From the NCBI GenBank assembly GCA_029204225.1, contig CM055093.1:1423877-1487876 (forward strand): DNA of 64,000 nucleotides, given 5' to 3'. Origin of the DNA: Diphasiastrum complanatum (lineage: Eukaryota > Streptophyta > Lycopodiopsida > Lycopodiales > Lycopodiaceae). How positions within the stretch are numbered: position 1 is the first letter of the stretch; the number at the start of each line of letters is the position of its first letter. This document shows positions 25,153 to 36,540 of the stretch, piece after piece. The position numbers and the translations under genes are program-made. The notes under the pieces were generated by a model. It saw only the letters and a program-made list of their open reading frames with translations, made no database searches and was not told where the DNA came from.

Positions 25153-25980
25153 ATGGATTCTCAAAGTAAAGCTGGTCATTTTGTAGACAAGCTGAATGGA
25201 TCCAATTATCATTTGTGGAAATTTAAGATGAAGACCTTGCTAATCGCCAACGAGTTATGAGATGTTGTTTCAAGTATAGAAGTAAAACCTGAAGATGACA
25301 CATAAGACTCAAAGTGAAAATCGAAGGATGATAAAGCTTTCGCGTTTATTATTCTCAATATATCAGATACATAGATTGGACACATAGCTGAAGCTAAAAC
25401 TTCAAAAGACATTTGGGACATCCTGAACTCACATCTACGGAGGAAATTCTTCACATTCAAGATGTCTAATGGTGATTCTCTTCAGAGTCACATTAACTAG
25501 TTTAAGAATCTCTTGCAATAGATGGCCGCTGTCGGATCAATCATAGACAATCAAGATGCAATTATGACATTGCTTTCAAGCTTGCCCTCTACATATGAGC
25601 ACTGGGTGATGATCATATCAACACACTCAAATTTAACTCTTACTAGAGTTATCACTATGTTGCTGCAAGAAGACAATAGAAGAAGTCAAGACACTTTGTC
25701 TGCTTCCTCCTCTCAAGCTCTATATGTCAACAAAGGCTCTAAGCGACAGAAGCAGAAAAGCTCCAAGAAGACTACAACGAATCAGAAGCTGACTCAAAGT
25801 CAAGTACAATCATCAAATCCACAATCGAAGTAGAAGATGTTTTGTAGGTATTGCAAGCGCAATAACCATGAAATCAAGGATTGCTGAATTCTCCAAGCAA
25901 AGAATGCAGCCAAACAGCCTGATCAACAAGCAAACACAGTTTTATCATCTCCCCGGGTTGAACTGGACGAAGGCACATTC
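25153..25980 (+). pseudogene. Copia-4 gag
   Basis: Starts MDSQSKAGHFVDKLNGSNYHLWKFKM in the reading (UBN2-type gag) and includes LLSSLPSTYEHWV and a degraded zinc knuckle, CRYCKRNNHEIKDC, near 25850-25890, which keeps C-x2-C-x4-H-x4-C. Stops occur at Trp- or Gln-type positions, for example NEL(stop)DVV. It would form the virus-like particle shell. Confidence 0.8.
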
Positions 25981-26004
25981 ATAGTCAAAGACCAAAGCAC
26001 ATTT

Positions 26005-27198
26005 TTGGATGATTCATGGTTTCTTGATTCTAGAGCAACTCAAAACATGACCAATCAACATGAGATTTTCAACTCCTACACGTCTTACAACACGAAGAAA
26101 TTTGTTCATCTTGGTGACAATAGTACTCACACTATTGAAGGTGAAGGTACTGTAAGATTGCGATTCCAGCATGATCAATTCAAACTACTATCAAAGGTCT
26201 TATATATTCCTAAACTCTCCACAAATATGTTATGAGTAAGTAGAATTACAAATTTAGGTCATAAGGTAGAATTCGAATCTGATCAATGCAAAATTATCGA
26301 TAGGAGTAATAAGATCCTTGCACTTAGCAAGAGATATGGTTACTTATATAGATTGGCACATTGTTATTCTGAGTCTAGTCAAGCCTTGAAAACCTCTATT
26401 CTAGTCAATAAAGCATTACTATGGCATCATTGCTTGGGACACTTGAATTATGCATCTATTTTGAACATGTCCAGACAATCCGTTCTTGATCTCGACTATC
26501 CTTTTGGTAAGGTCGATCTCCCTGTCTGTCATAGTTGCATCTTTGGAAAGCAAGATAGGATTCCTTTTAGATCAAACCATAGGCATGCAGCAAAAGGTCT
26601 GTTAGATATTGTTCATACAGATATATGTGGAAAAACACCATTCGAAGTTTGGACAGGTACCAAACCTTCTTTATCAAACCTACGAGTTTTTGGATGTACT
26701 ACTTTTGCACAAATACCTCGTGATCTCAAGAAGAAGATCAACTTTCAGAGTATCAAATGTATTTTCATCAGCTACACTACTTCAAATCAAGCCTACAAGT
26801 TGTTTGATCCCATTGAGTCAAAAATATTCACTAGCCGGGATGTCATCTTCATCAAAGATCAGTTGATAGACCTCAAAGGAAAAGACAGTTCCCATGTAGC
26901 CGACTTGTCAAATTCTCTTGACATATTAAACTTTTCAGTTCCTCAGTCGACTATTCTCATTGAAGGTCCAAGATCTTCTACTTTTGATGAACAACAAATC
27001 AACGATGAATTAGAAGATGATGATGTTGCAGTACAACAACTACAGTATGATGTAAATGATCAAATTCCTCTATTACCCAGAAGATCTTCAAGAGCAAGCA
27101 AACCACCTAACCAGTATATCGACGAGTCTACAGCCTACCTTGTTCATGAACCGACGTCTGTCCAAGAGGAACTCAGTCAGCCTGATTCAGATCTCTGA
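26005..27198 (+). pseudogene. Copia-4 protease and integrase with deleted core
   Basis: Protease reads WFLDSRATQNM, so the DSGAT box has Arg for Gly. GAG-pre-integrase follows (LLWHHCLGHLNYAS, CHSCIFGKQDRIPF). At about 26632 the frame goes directly from LLDIVHTDICG to KTPFEVWTGTKPS. Roughly 130 residues of integrase, from just after the first catalytic Asp through the Asp and Glu, are missing without loss of frame. The C-terminal region (LRVFGC, KCIFISY, SRDVIF) is intact. Confidence 0.85.
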
Positions 27199-28495
27199 AA
27201 GAAGCTATGGATAAAGAGTATTCATCTCTTATCAATAACCAGACATAGATAATTGTTGAATTACCTACTAGCAAAAATGTAGTTGATTGCAAATGGATTT
27301 TCAAAGTCAAGTACAATGCAGATGGAAGCATCAACAGGAGAAAGGCACGACTTGCCACCAGAAGATTTTCTCAGGTACACAACGTCGATTACACTGATAC
27401 CTTTAGTCCAGTAGTCAAGCATTCTTCTTTTCAACTTTTGCTATCATGTGCCACTATAGCAGATTTGGAAATACATCAAATGGATGTACAGACAACATAT
27501 CTCAATGGAGTTATTGAAGAAGACATTTACATGGTGCAAACCGAAGGTTATATTATCGAGGGTAAACACAATCATGTGTCAAAACTCCATAAGACACTTT
27601 ATGGCTTGAAGCAATTTGTTCGAGCATGGTTTCAAGGATCAATACTTTTCTTATCGATCACGGCTACACACCTAGCTCTTTAGATTCAAATGTTACTTCA
27701 AAGCAATGCATCCGTCTTTTATTATTATCACTTTATATGTGGATGATACATTGTTTTTCAGCAACAGTACCAATCTAATAAAAGAGGAGAAGACAATACT
27801 ATCTTCCAAATTCGACATAATCGATATGGGTGAAGCTCATTTCTGCCTTGGTATACAAATCCACAGAGACAGAAAATAGAACTTGGTCTACATTACACAA
27901 CAGAGGTACATCTACAACATGTTAGTCAGATATAATCTGATTAATTGAAGTTAGCTCTCTCACCAATGAAACCAGATCTCAAATTGTCAAATAGACCAGT
28001 GTCTCCAAACAATCATGAGAAGCAGTAGATGCGTGAGTATCCTTACATTCTATTATAGAATCTCTTATGTACGCCATGATCTATACCAGGCCAGACATAG
28101 CTTTTGCAGTCAGCTCTCTCAGTTAGTTTATGACTAATCCTGGTGTAACACATTGGAAGGCTCTTATCGGAGTCATGAGATATCTTTGAGCTACTCTGGA
28201 CTTCTGCATTTGTTATGGAATAGTCGGCAATGACAAACTCAATTTACTCAGTGGTGACATAGATGCAAGTTGGGCAGGAGATGTAGACACTCGTAAATCC
28301 ACTTTCGGTTTACATTCTTTCTCAACCATTGAACAGTTGTGAGCAATATTCAATAGCTCTATCTTCCACTGAATCAGAGTATATCATACTCAAGCTACAA
28401 AAGAAACAATTTGGTTGAGGAACTTACTCTCAGATATCAGTCTGAATCGATATGCTCCGACGACATTATTTTGTGATAATGAAAGTGCCATTGTT
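27190..28495 (+). pseudogene. Copia-4 reverse transcriptase and RNase H, heavily broken
   Basis: RT motifs DCKWIFKVKYNADGS, IHQMDVQTTYLNG and KTLYGLKQFVRAW, then YVDDTLFFSN after a frameshift, and FDIIDMGEAHFCLG. RNase H is readable in pieces, to LFCDNESAIVLLAQ at about 28465-28505, where the direct repeat begins. Multiple stops and shifts. The YVDD box itself is preserved. Confidence 0.8.
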
Positions 28496-28831
28496 TTATT
28501 AGCGCAAAGCGATAGTTTTAGTTCATTTATGCAGACATACTGTCTATGGCCAATTTCCATCGCTTATCAGCAATCAATTTCTGAGAAGGATCTGGATGAA
28601 TGCCAACGGACACCAGCCAACTGGCAATCGCATTTGATGACCTATTTGGGACAAAAGATCAGATGGAGAAATAGAATGTAGAATTAAAATGTCTTCCGTG
28701 TGCTTCCGTTATCAAATTGAAAAACAAATGTTGAGCTTATGCTTCCATTATCAAACATGAAAAAAAAATAAAGGTAAATGGGTGCCACTCGATCAAGACT
28801 TGGAAGCTAGTGGACATTCAAAACAAAGAAT

Positions 28832-29148
28832 ATGAAAATTATATACAATGATGTCGTTTTGACATGTGTTGAGGTGGAAGAAGATTGGAGTCTAAACTAC
28901 ATCCGGCGGAAACTAATGCTCCTACAAGATGTACTTTCAGACTTCAAATTCATTTTCAATAATAAACTCATAAGTAATTGTAAACACTCGATCTTTTATG
29001 AATAGTTTCAATCAAAACTTTCTAATACAAACTCTGTGCTAATTCTAACTAACTTTGTATTAGTTTTATGCAGGTACGTAAAAGACATGAGCTCGAGATC
29101 GAATGTAGAGATATTGGCAAAACAATCCAACGTATGGAAGAACATTGA
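28832..29148 (+). CDS. Small element gene, copy A
   Basis: Two exons, 28832-28968 and 29074-29148, end MEEH-stop. The first has VEVEEDWSLNYIRRKL.. and ..FKFIFNNKL, the second VRKRHELEIECRDIG. The copy B counterpart has the same intron at the same position with a good GTAAGT donor; here the donor has become ATAAGT, so splicing is probably lost. The function is unknown. The phrase F-[KR]-F-I-[FI]-N-[NG]-[KR]-L faintly recalls ubiquitin-like folds, a tempting partner for a ULP1 protease, but that is a guess. The 5' end is uncertain; an in-frame stop lies at 28808. Confidence 0.5.
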
Positions 29149-29345
29149 GATTCACTATCAACAAATACATGCCAATCATCATGTCTTTTTATCATTATAG
29201 AAAATTGCATTCCAGTATTAGACTATGGACACAAGCTGATTGTAAGAATCTATTGTGATATCAATAAAAAACCCATAAACGGGTTGTTTAAAAGTAAAAT
29301 GATTGTATCTTTTTTTTTTATGTCTCTCTATTTACAAATAGATCT

Positions 29346-31404
29346 CTATTCAATTAATTTTTCTATATTTTCTATATCAGTATTAGAAACTGCTAAGGCA
29401 ACAACTCCTTCTATAATCTCACCCTCCTCTGTTTTGAGAAGGGCCTCAATGCCTTTTAAGACAAGAGGAATATCTACTATAAAATTGCCTTCCTCTATAT
29501 TCGGAAGGACTTTTATTCTTTTTTTATCATATAAAATAAGATCTGCATCCTGAACAACCTGAAAGGATGTTAAGGCATGAGCAGCTTCCTTTTGAGGGCC
29601 CTCGATTGCAGGTGCAACGCTTACACCATACTGGGCATAGGTTCTGAGCGACTCTTACGAAAATCTATATACATCATCAGGAGTATACAGCTCAAGAGTG
29701 AGTTGTCATCACAAAACATGAGAATCAGCAATGAAATGAACTACAAATGAATAGAATATTACCTTTGCAATATCTACATCCATTTGTAAATTATACCATT
29801 CAAAAAATAGCTTCGTATTGTACAGGACGAACCATGCACAACTAAAAGCGTCTTGTTGCTGTACACACTGCATATATAGAACAAAAATTAGTAATATAAT
29901 GATAAAAATTTTATTGATGCTATGACGATACATTTGAATTAAAAAAGAAATACATGCATATCAGAGATAAATTGAATATACCTTGAGAGATTTAATGGTT
30001 ATCTCTCCAATTGAAATTGCCGTTGTTGGTATTTCCCGAACGACATCATGAAGTAGAGAATCAAATTCTCTATGTGTATTTGTAGCTGAGTTTAATTTTA
30101 CACATAGAAAATTTGATACTCTCTTCTTATTTATTTTTACAAAAAGAATGTTCAGGCTCCAATGCCGACTGCAAGAACCAAAATACAAATATTGATAAAT
30201 TCATATTTATAAAAAAATTCCGTTCTTATTAAAGCAATAAAACATGCAACAATCCAGATTAAAGCAACAAAAACAAAAGAGAAATCCTTACTTATTTTCA
30301 TATGGAATCAAATAAAATTTTGCCATAGGAATGCACTCGATGAAATAGACAGCCTTTTTAAAATTGGCTTCTTTCGCTTTACTGCTCCCATGAAAAATGG
30401 ACTAACTACAAAAACTGTACCATGGGAATCGAAACTAATACTATTCTGCAAAAAAGAAACTTCGGCCTCTACTATTGCATCTGAAATTTCTGAGGTCTTA
30501 TCTTTTAGCTTGGCCCGGGACCTAATCTAGAGCTTCTACATGTATTTGAAAGAAAAAAATCAAAAAAGTTGTCGAGAAGATCAATTTTGTTAGCTAGGTA
30601 GGCCTCGTATTGATTATAATGGTCAGAATAAAAAAAAACCTGGGCTGGCTTGTATGGAATTCTCACAAAAAGATTATGTACAAAAACAGAAGTGGAAACA
30701 ATATTTACAGATTTTTCTGTTATTTTGTCTAGATCCTTTTGGGTAATTAACACTTTTGCTAATGAAACCTGCTGAGGAGCTAGACGATTAACAGGAGGAG
30801 GAATGGGTGAAGATTCTCGATATGAGTCAGATTCTCCAACATCTGACTCAGAGCTCAGGAAGACACGAGGTCTCTTGGCTGTAATACGTCTAGGAGGAAG
30901 AGAATCAGCTGGCCTTCGAGATCCAATCTTCTTGGGGACATGCTGCTTTCTCTTCCTCCTAGAGGTAGTAGGCACATTGGCTCTATCCAGAGGTAGGTCT
31001 CTGGAGGTGCTAGCATTATCAACATGCAGACCAGAATATCTGTCCCGAAGCCTTTTGAGAATGACAAAATACTTTGGCATGATGGTGACACGCTTACCAT
31101 GCACTGCCAAAAGACAAGTATCCTCAAAAAACTAAGACAAAAAATCTTCTGCAGCACCCTATAAGGCTTGCATGGCTGTCACTGCAAAACGAACATTTAG
31201 CCCAAGTGACAGAGTGACATTTCGAACAGATCGGCCGAAAGGAGCTCTAGGAATCAACAATTCAGTTGATCTCTAAAGTTTTTTGATCTCCCTCAGCCAG
31301 AGCTGCTTCTTGCCATGCCTACGGCCAGTATCAGGGAGAACACGAGAATGGGATGGCTGTACAGTGGTGATGGCACAGGCAGTGGATTTGGTCTTGGCCA
31401 TCAT
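29346..31404 (-). pseudogene. Histone H3-like domain fused to ULP1-like cysteine protease, copy A
   Basis: Frame 31404-30505 is one reading frame of 300 codons with three TAGs (31273-31275, 31159-31161, 31132-31134). Its start is histone H3-like, described separately. A basic Ser/Pro-rich linker follows (SRRKRKQHVPKK.., RRITAKRPRVF), then a region shared with copy B. After a frame change near 30530, exons continue: to LIPYEN at 30292; 30166-29962 with RHWSLNILFVK (catalytic-type His) and FDSLL; 29875-29763 with QQQDAFSCAWFVLYN (oxyanion Gln and nucleophile Cys as in C48 peptidases); and a last exon to 29346. ULP1-type enzymes remove ubiquitin-like modifiers. The last exon keeps a stop where copy B has Gln. 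Broken as it stands. Confidence 0.75.
31033..31404 (-). pseudogene. Histone H3-like histone-fold domain
   Basis: It reads MAKTKSTAC at the N-terminus (H3: ARTKQTARK), a tail about 13 residues shorter than H3, then LREIKKL, STELLIPRAPF, SVRNV, VRF, FFEDTCLLAVHGKRV and TIMPK, collinear with H3 from about residue 48 to 122 without gaps. Loop 1 has canonical H3 length, lacking the insertion common in CENP-A/CENH3. The three TAG codons align with H3 Gln55, Gln93 and Gly102. Identity is moderate and the tail is very different, with few of the modifiable Lys. The downstream frame continues without a stop into the linker of the protease gene. Known function of the family: nucleosome core. Its role here is unknown. 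Confidence 0.85.
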
Positions 31405-32213
31405 TCTCAAAAGACAAAAGTTAACCAAAAGAAGTTTGAACAAAACAAAAGTGGACGAAAACAAAAAAATTTGCGATGAAAAGGCGCTTGAGATTGATAG
31501 AACTGAATATCGGTTTCGAGCGCAAGATCTAGACAGATTATTTGAATAAAAGAGATGCGCACACGAAAGCGATATTGCACAACCAGCGGTATCAGACTCA
31601 AGCACATTGTGAGAGGGCGGAAGCTTGAACGGTGAAAGTGCGCGCTTGAGAGCGATATCGAGAGCTAAAACCGAAAATTTTGTGAAAAAAAATGAAAATT
31701 CCGAGAACTTATATATATGAAATTTTTACACATGTGAAAAGATGGCGAAGACATGTGTCGTTAGATTATTAATCCACGTGAAATGTCCATACTGACAATG
31801 ATGACCCAATTATGAGACCACGTGGGCTGAGACATGTGCACAAATCCGATATCGACGCGTGTCATTCTCGCACATGACAGATGTCAGATCAATCATTCTA
31901 GGTACGACACATTTATTGGATTTTCATGCAAATTTACGATTGCTTTTCCGGATATCGATTTCAAGCGCGCCGCTTGCTCTCATTACCTTTCATTGACTAT
32001 TATGTGCCTAGATCCGATACTACATCATCCGGTATCGCATTCAAGCGTGCTTTGCATCTCTTTTCTTTTTTGCTCGGTGTTCTTGCACTCAGATCCGATA
32101 CTCCAACTTCAAATATTTCTCTCGAGCACACGTTGCCTTGACGTGCTTGTCTGACTTGCGGTTTGCGCCTGAGAGCAATATTTGAAACTTTAGTTCTGTT
32201 ATTTTTGTTTAAA
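31405..32213. promoter_or_regulatory. Divergent promoter of element copy A with iterated motifs
   Basis: About 800 bases between the H3-ULP1 gene (-) and the plus-strand gene. GATATCG or near copies, each with a nearby CTTGAGCGC/GCGC half, occur near 31505-31529, 31560-31580, 31637-31666, 31846-31862, 31949-31976, 32011-32050 and 32093. The spacing is irregular and both orientations occur. Copy B has the same combination. Likely binding sites for an element protein (inference). Confidence 0.5.
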
Positions 32214-33710
32214 ATGTCTAGTTTTGAATCCAGTTTGCTTTCTTTTTTTAATGAATTTGGTATTATTGAAATCTCTTTTTTCTCCTTTTCTTTTTACTCT
32301 ACCTTCTATAACTGAGGGCCCTGGTGTCGAGGCATTCTCTGAGATATATCTCAGATTAAGTCCCTGCTCAGTACTCCGCTATTCAGATCTCAGAATAAGA
32401 ACATGATTAATTATCAGGACCTGGTGGCACTCGACAAGCATATCTATAAAACTAATCTTGACAGAATGTTTACCAAGTTAAATAATGATTTCAAGTATGT
32501 AAATGAGTACCCAATTCACAATAAAAAAATGTAGATTTGTTGATTTTCAGTCTGCTTTTATTTTTTTTCCTTTTGTTAAATATTTCTGACGATTCAGAGA
32601 CTGTGCCCTCCACTTTTGAAGCAGCTTCTTCTAGTGGTACAAAGTCTGAAAAGTCAAAGATTGTAGATATAGATACTTTTTTTATTTACAAGTGTTAATT
32701 TAGATAATTGTTCTAATTTTGATCCTGCTCAAAATAGGGCTACTTTTATAGGCCCTAGAACACCCACTACCCTTTCTCCTTCTAATAAATCTTTGCTAAC
32801 TTTGCCTACTTATAATATAGATAATAATTCTTTTTTGACAATATCGGATATATCGGATCTTTTTTACTTCACTGAAGCTGAGACTCTTTGCATTTTGATC
32901 AAAGAGCTTGATGAATTTTTGGATATAATTGATTTTGATGCTGATGATCTTCTCCTTGGTGTTGACGATGTACATAATGATAAGTTTTATTCAGGAAAAG
33001 ATTGCTTGAAAATGGTTGTGGAGGAAATGCCCAACAAAGAAGATGATCTACCTTCTAAGGAGGAGTTTCTTAGAATCCAAAGTCAACTTGGTTTTCCACA
33101 GCCAACTATCTATTCACCAACAATATTGACATCGAAAGGTGGAATAATATTGATGGAGAGACAGTCAGAGAAGACAAAGCCGAATGCATAAGTTTTTGTC
33201 TCTTATCAAGTACTAGTAGATTTGTTATGTCAGATTATATACTGGAGCTTACTTTGTCTTTTATCATTTCAGGAAACAATTTTCCTTAATGATTTTGCAA
33301 TTCGTCGAGGAGGGCAGAGATCTTCTGCTGGAGAATTTTCAAGAGATCATGCATTGGGGCACTATCTAAAGTCCTTTAAGAATAATGAGATAAGTGTTGC
33401 CCATTCAAAGTCTCATCAACATGGTGAAACTATGATCATGGCAATCAAGGCACTGTCTCATTTTCTTGGAGAATATAATTTCAATAAGGTGCATAAAATA
33501 ATTTTTGTAAAGAAAACTATTGCAATTAAAATTTTAGGATATGGACCAATGAATTCCATGTTCAGATTGTCTCATTTTGCAGTGTATGCTGTTGATGTTG
33601 ATCTGAGTAAGCATGAAAACTATGAGCTATTGGATCCATACGAAAGAAGAAAATTGTTGCATGATTCTAAGTTGCAACTTTCATTGAAAAAAATATCGGA
33701 AGCAGATTAG
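32214..33710 (+). pseudogene. Element plus-strand gene of unknown function, copy A
   Basis: It starts MSSFESSLLSFFNEFGIIE, matching copy B's SAILIEFGITDN. The middle is interrupted, with open blocks at 32793-33191 and 33222-33710. A splice acceptor (TCATTTCAG at 33263-33271) leads into the last exon, which has GHYLKSF, NEISVAHSKSH, GETMIMAIKALSHFLG, KIIFVKKT and LLDPYERRKLLHD, each with a counterpart in copy B. The central part is acidic (EDEVL.., DFDADDL). No known domain is recognised. The stop codon overlaps the convergent transposase end by a few bases. Confidence 0.55.
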
Positions 33711-36537
33711 ATACTGCTGAATTGTACTTTATAAATATTTTTATTTAATATACAAAATTTTATTGTGTGTCTATAGCCTACTGGCTTGTATAAATTTGCA
33801 TGCTTTTTGAACTTTTTTATAATCCGTCGATTTTGTATTATGACGAATTTGGATTCTTCTATAAAACCATTGGAAAAGTTGCAATATATAGCTGTTTTAT
33901 ATGCTAGTCCCGCCATGTTGTGTACTTTTATGAAATGCCGCTCTTGCTTGCCAATGAGATTTTTCCATTTCTTGCGATGACCATATGCTAAGACTTCCAC
34001 TATTTCTTGCAAAGAATGTCGAATGATGTCGTAATATGTGCTGCATGTCATAAAAACATAATCTAAATCAGTATTAAGAGTATCTAATTTATTTGCACAT
34101 ATTTGTCTATTGTAGTGTAAAATGAAAATCTTACCATATAATGTGTTATATGATCAATACCCCATGCACTTTGAACTGCATCCACAAATTCATTGGTTGT
34201 TTTCTGTATCATTTGAACATCAGTGAAAATTTATCTTTTCTCAAGTATTTCACCATGTTGTCTAACTTTTTCCAAACTTCTATTTTGTGTATACGAGTAG
34301 AACCTTCTTCTTCGAAATCTTGAGTTGCTGCAATAATTTCTTTCCAAACCGTGTATTGAACCTAAGATTGTTTGCCAGAACAATTCGATAAAAATCTTCG
34401 AGCTTTAGATCCTCCAATGCTCGGCTTGCATGGAATATTTCTTGTTTTACCTGATAGCTTGTCATCTTTTTTTATTTTAACGTGGCGTTTATGTAAGCCT
34501 GCTTTGGACAACACATCCTCTAATATGGAAATAGCTTTCTTCACAGAGGCCTCTGGCTCGAAATTCTATGCAAACAACATGTGAAGATATATTATTTTTT
34601 CGATAATACGCACCTCCGCATGCAATGTACAAATATGAACAATTTGTAGAAGAATCGGTAGTACAGATTTCCAATTACGATCTCTTGATATTCTTGTACT
34701 CCTTGTCATGTCTTTTGATGTTTTCATGCAGTACAAACAAGGGTGTTTAGAGTTACGCCATGAGATACATTGAACATACATTTTAATATATTCAGATCTC
34801 CTGCTAAATGCCATTCAATGTTGAAAGTGCCAATTTCAGCAATATTGAGTGGAACGCCCTCCACGTGATTTTTTATGGTGGCAGGATATGATGTTCTACT
34901 AAAATATCCATGAGAGAATGTTATGGTCTTCTTTCAGCACCTATAAGAGAATACAAAAACGTGATTAGCCTCATAATATTAACACAGAGAAGATTTTAGA
35001 CATGAAATCCATATTCAAATGATTATCTCTATTAATTATGCGAAGGAACTGCTAAAACTGAAATGCTGCCAACCACCAGATATCATTTTCTGATTGAACA
35101 CTGAAATTGAGGCCTTCTGAGTCTTCTGAATTTGAAAGTACTCCATTCATGATTGTGAGACTGACTCTTTCCATTTTTTGTCCCTTTATAATTTCAGACT
35201 CATCTAACTTGAGAACAACTATCAACTTGTTATTGACATTATCATTTGTAATACCATAAAATTTATGATGAATGTTAATAACTGATTAATGTCAATAAAT
35301 AAATTGTTGGAATTGTTATATGCTAGACTTTCTCCTTTCGAGCAATACACTTCATTGATATGAGATGGATTACCAACTATTGTCTGCATACCATGGTTTA
35401 ACATGTTTTTTTTTTTTTTTTAAAGATGAAATGGTCGTGGGATTGGAAACTTTTTAATATTTATCTGTGCAAATGCCTCCTTTATCATCTTAAACATTGT
35501 TGCATATATGCTTCCCTACTGATGCTAGAAAAGTCACATGCCCCCTGAAGCAATGTAGTGTCTAATATTTTTCCAACTTCATCCATAATGCTATCAGTAA
35601 TTGAAGCCTTAATCTTTTTCATTTTGTTATTATTTAACATTGATTTCATAGACTTAGAAGTCAAGATAGAGCCTAGTGAGTTTTCAATTGAAATCTCATC
35701 GGCCAAATGGTCTTCAACAACCAATGCCGATCTGCATTGCAAATAAAATGTTCATGAAAATGTCAGTACAAATTAGGACACTCATAGTATTCACAGCAAT
35801 ATGTAATAAGCAAATCAACAGAAAGTTGAAATGAACAAATAACAAAATTAGTGATTATGAATGAATCAAAAAGTTCAAGCAATATTCAATACCAAATAAG
35901 CTATAACTTACTTAAATGTATGGATTCGTCTTTTTCTATGACCTCCTCTGGATGGTAGATCACATATATCCTTGTTTACTAGTCTTTTTCTCTTGTTGCT
36001 TCAGACCTTTCTGTTGAGCACATCCATATCTTTAACAAGAGACAAATATGAGATATGCATGGATTGAAATGCAATTTTTATCTCATCATTACTAATTGTA
36101 TAATGATGCAAAGAATATTTCAACCTTTGGATCTCCTCCTTGAGCATCTCATTTTCATCCAAACAAGTTTTCATTTTTGTAGATTTTTCTTCACACTCCT
36201 TTGATATTTTCCTTGATTCCTCTTCCAAATAATGTATTCTTTGCATTGAATGTGCATTCCCATAGAGCATCAAATTCTCACAGTAACCCAAAAGGCCATT
36301 TTTACCATGACACATATAGATTATTAACTGACTCATCGAATGAAAATCTGGATGTTGCAATGAACATGGATCAATAAGATACAATGTTCCTGATGACCAT
36401 AAATCTACATGTTTTAGCTTTTCCTCCTTATATCGAACCATATCAGAAGTTGACAATTTGGGTTGCTTTGAATTTCTTGTCTTGAGCGGAGCATATTCTG
36501 GTGATAGATCCACATGAATATGATAAAGCTTTGTCAT
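33707..36537 (-). pseudogene. DDE-like transposase gene, copy A, with N-terminal coiled coil
   Basis: The first block (36537-36001, 178 codons) has a predicted coiled coil near residues 100-150. Following blocks (35742-35485, 35404-35222, about 35200-35090) reach KLDESEIIKGQKMERVS, the likely first catalytic Asp. Then EWHLAGDLNILKCMF (second Asp candidate), HPCLYCMK (C-x2-C), VHICTLHAEVRIIEK, and a C-terminal block YYDIIRHSLQEIVEVLAYG (34051-33707) that copy B lacks. Frameshifts occur near 34910 and 34780, and there are several stops. The Asp, Asp, C-x2-C, LHxxxR order resembles transposases of unnamed eukaryotic DNA transposon groups; the superfamily cannot be named from memory. Confidence 0.6.
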
Positions 36538-36540
36538 CAG

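Larger units (their letters stand above)
24660..28500 (+). mobile_element. Copia-4: decayed plus-strand Copia retrotransposon
   Basis: A partial 5' LTR (24660-24948) ends CGACA and is followed at once by the primer-binding site TGGTATCAGC (24949-24958). A second, partial LTR copy lies at 37087-37305 and ends CTGACA. Between them the Copia body runs to about 28500, and then DNA element copy A occupies 28.7-36.5 kb. Gag, protease, integrase remnant, RT and RNase H are recognisable but carry many stops, a protease site change and a deleted integrase core. Confidence 0.8.
28690..36540. mobile_element. DNA element copy A: transposase, H3-ULP1 fusion and two other genes
   Basis: Four coding units, 28832-29148 (+), 29346-31404 (-), 32214-33710 (+) and 33707-36537 (-), have counterparts in the same order and orientation at 42746-47733 (copy B). 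The protein likeness between copies is clear but the DNA is strongly diverged, so both are old or different lineages. The transposase and a ULP1-like protease identify it as a DNA transposon rather than a host locus (inference). The divergent promoter at 31.4-32.2 kb carries iterated GATATCG/CTTG-GCGC motifs. Its termini could not be defined: no inverted repeats or target duplications were found. It lies between the Copia-4 body and the distal Copia-4 LTR, so it may have inserted into that element. Confidence 0.7.

Noticed and set aside
31033..31404. Ordinary host histone H3 gene or pseudogene
   Set aside because: The tail differs strongly from H3, the frame continues into the protease gene, and the neighbours recur in copy B. 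A chance insertion of a host H3 copy is still possible but less likely.
31283..31549. Plus-strand 88-codon frame opposite the H3 domain
   Set aside because: The opposite strand gives an H3-collinear protein; this frame is its shadow.
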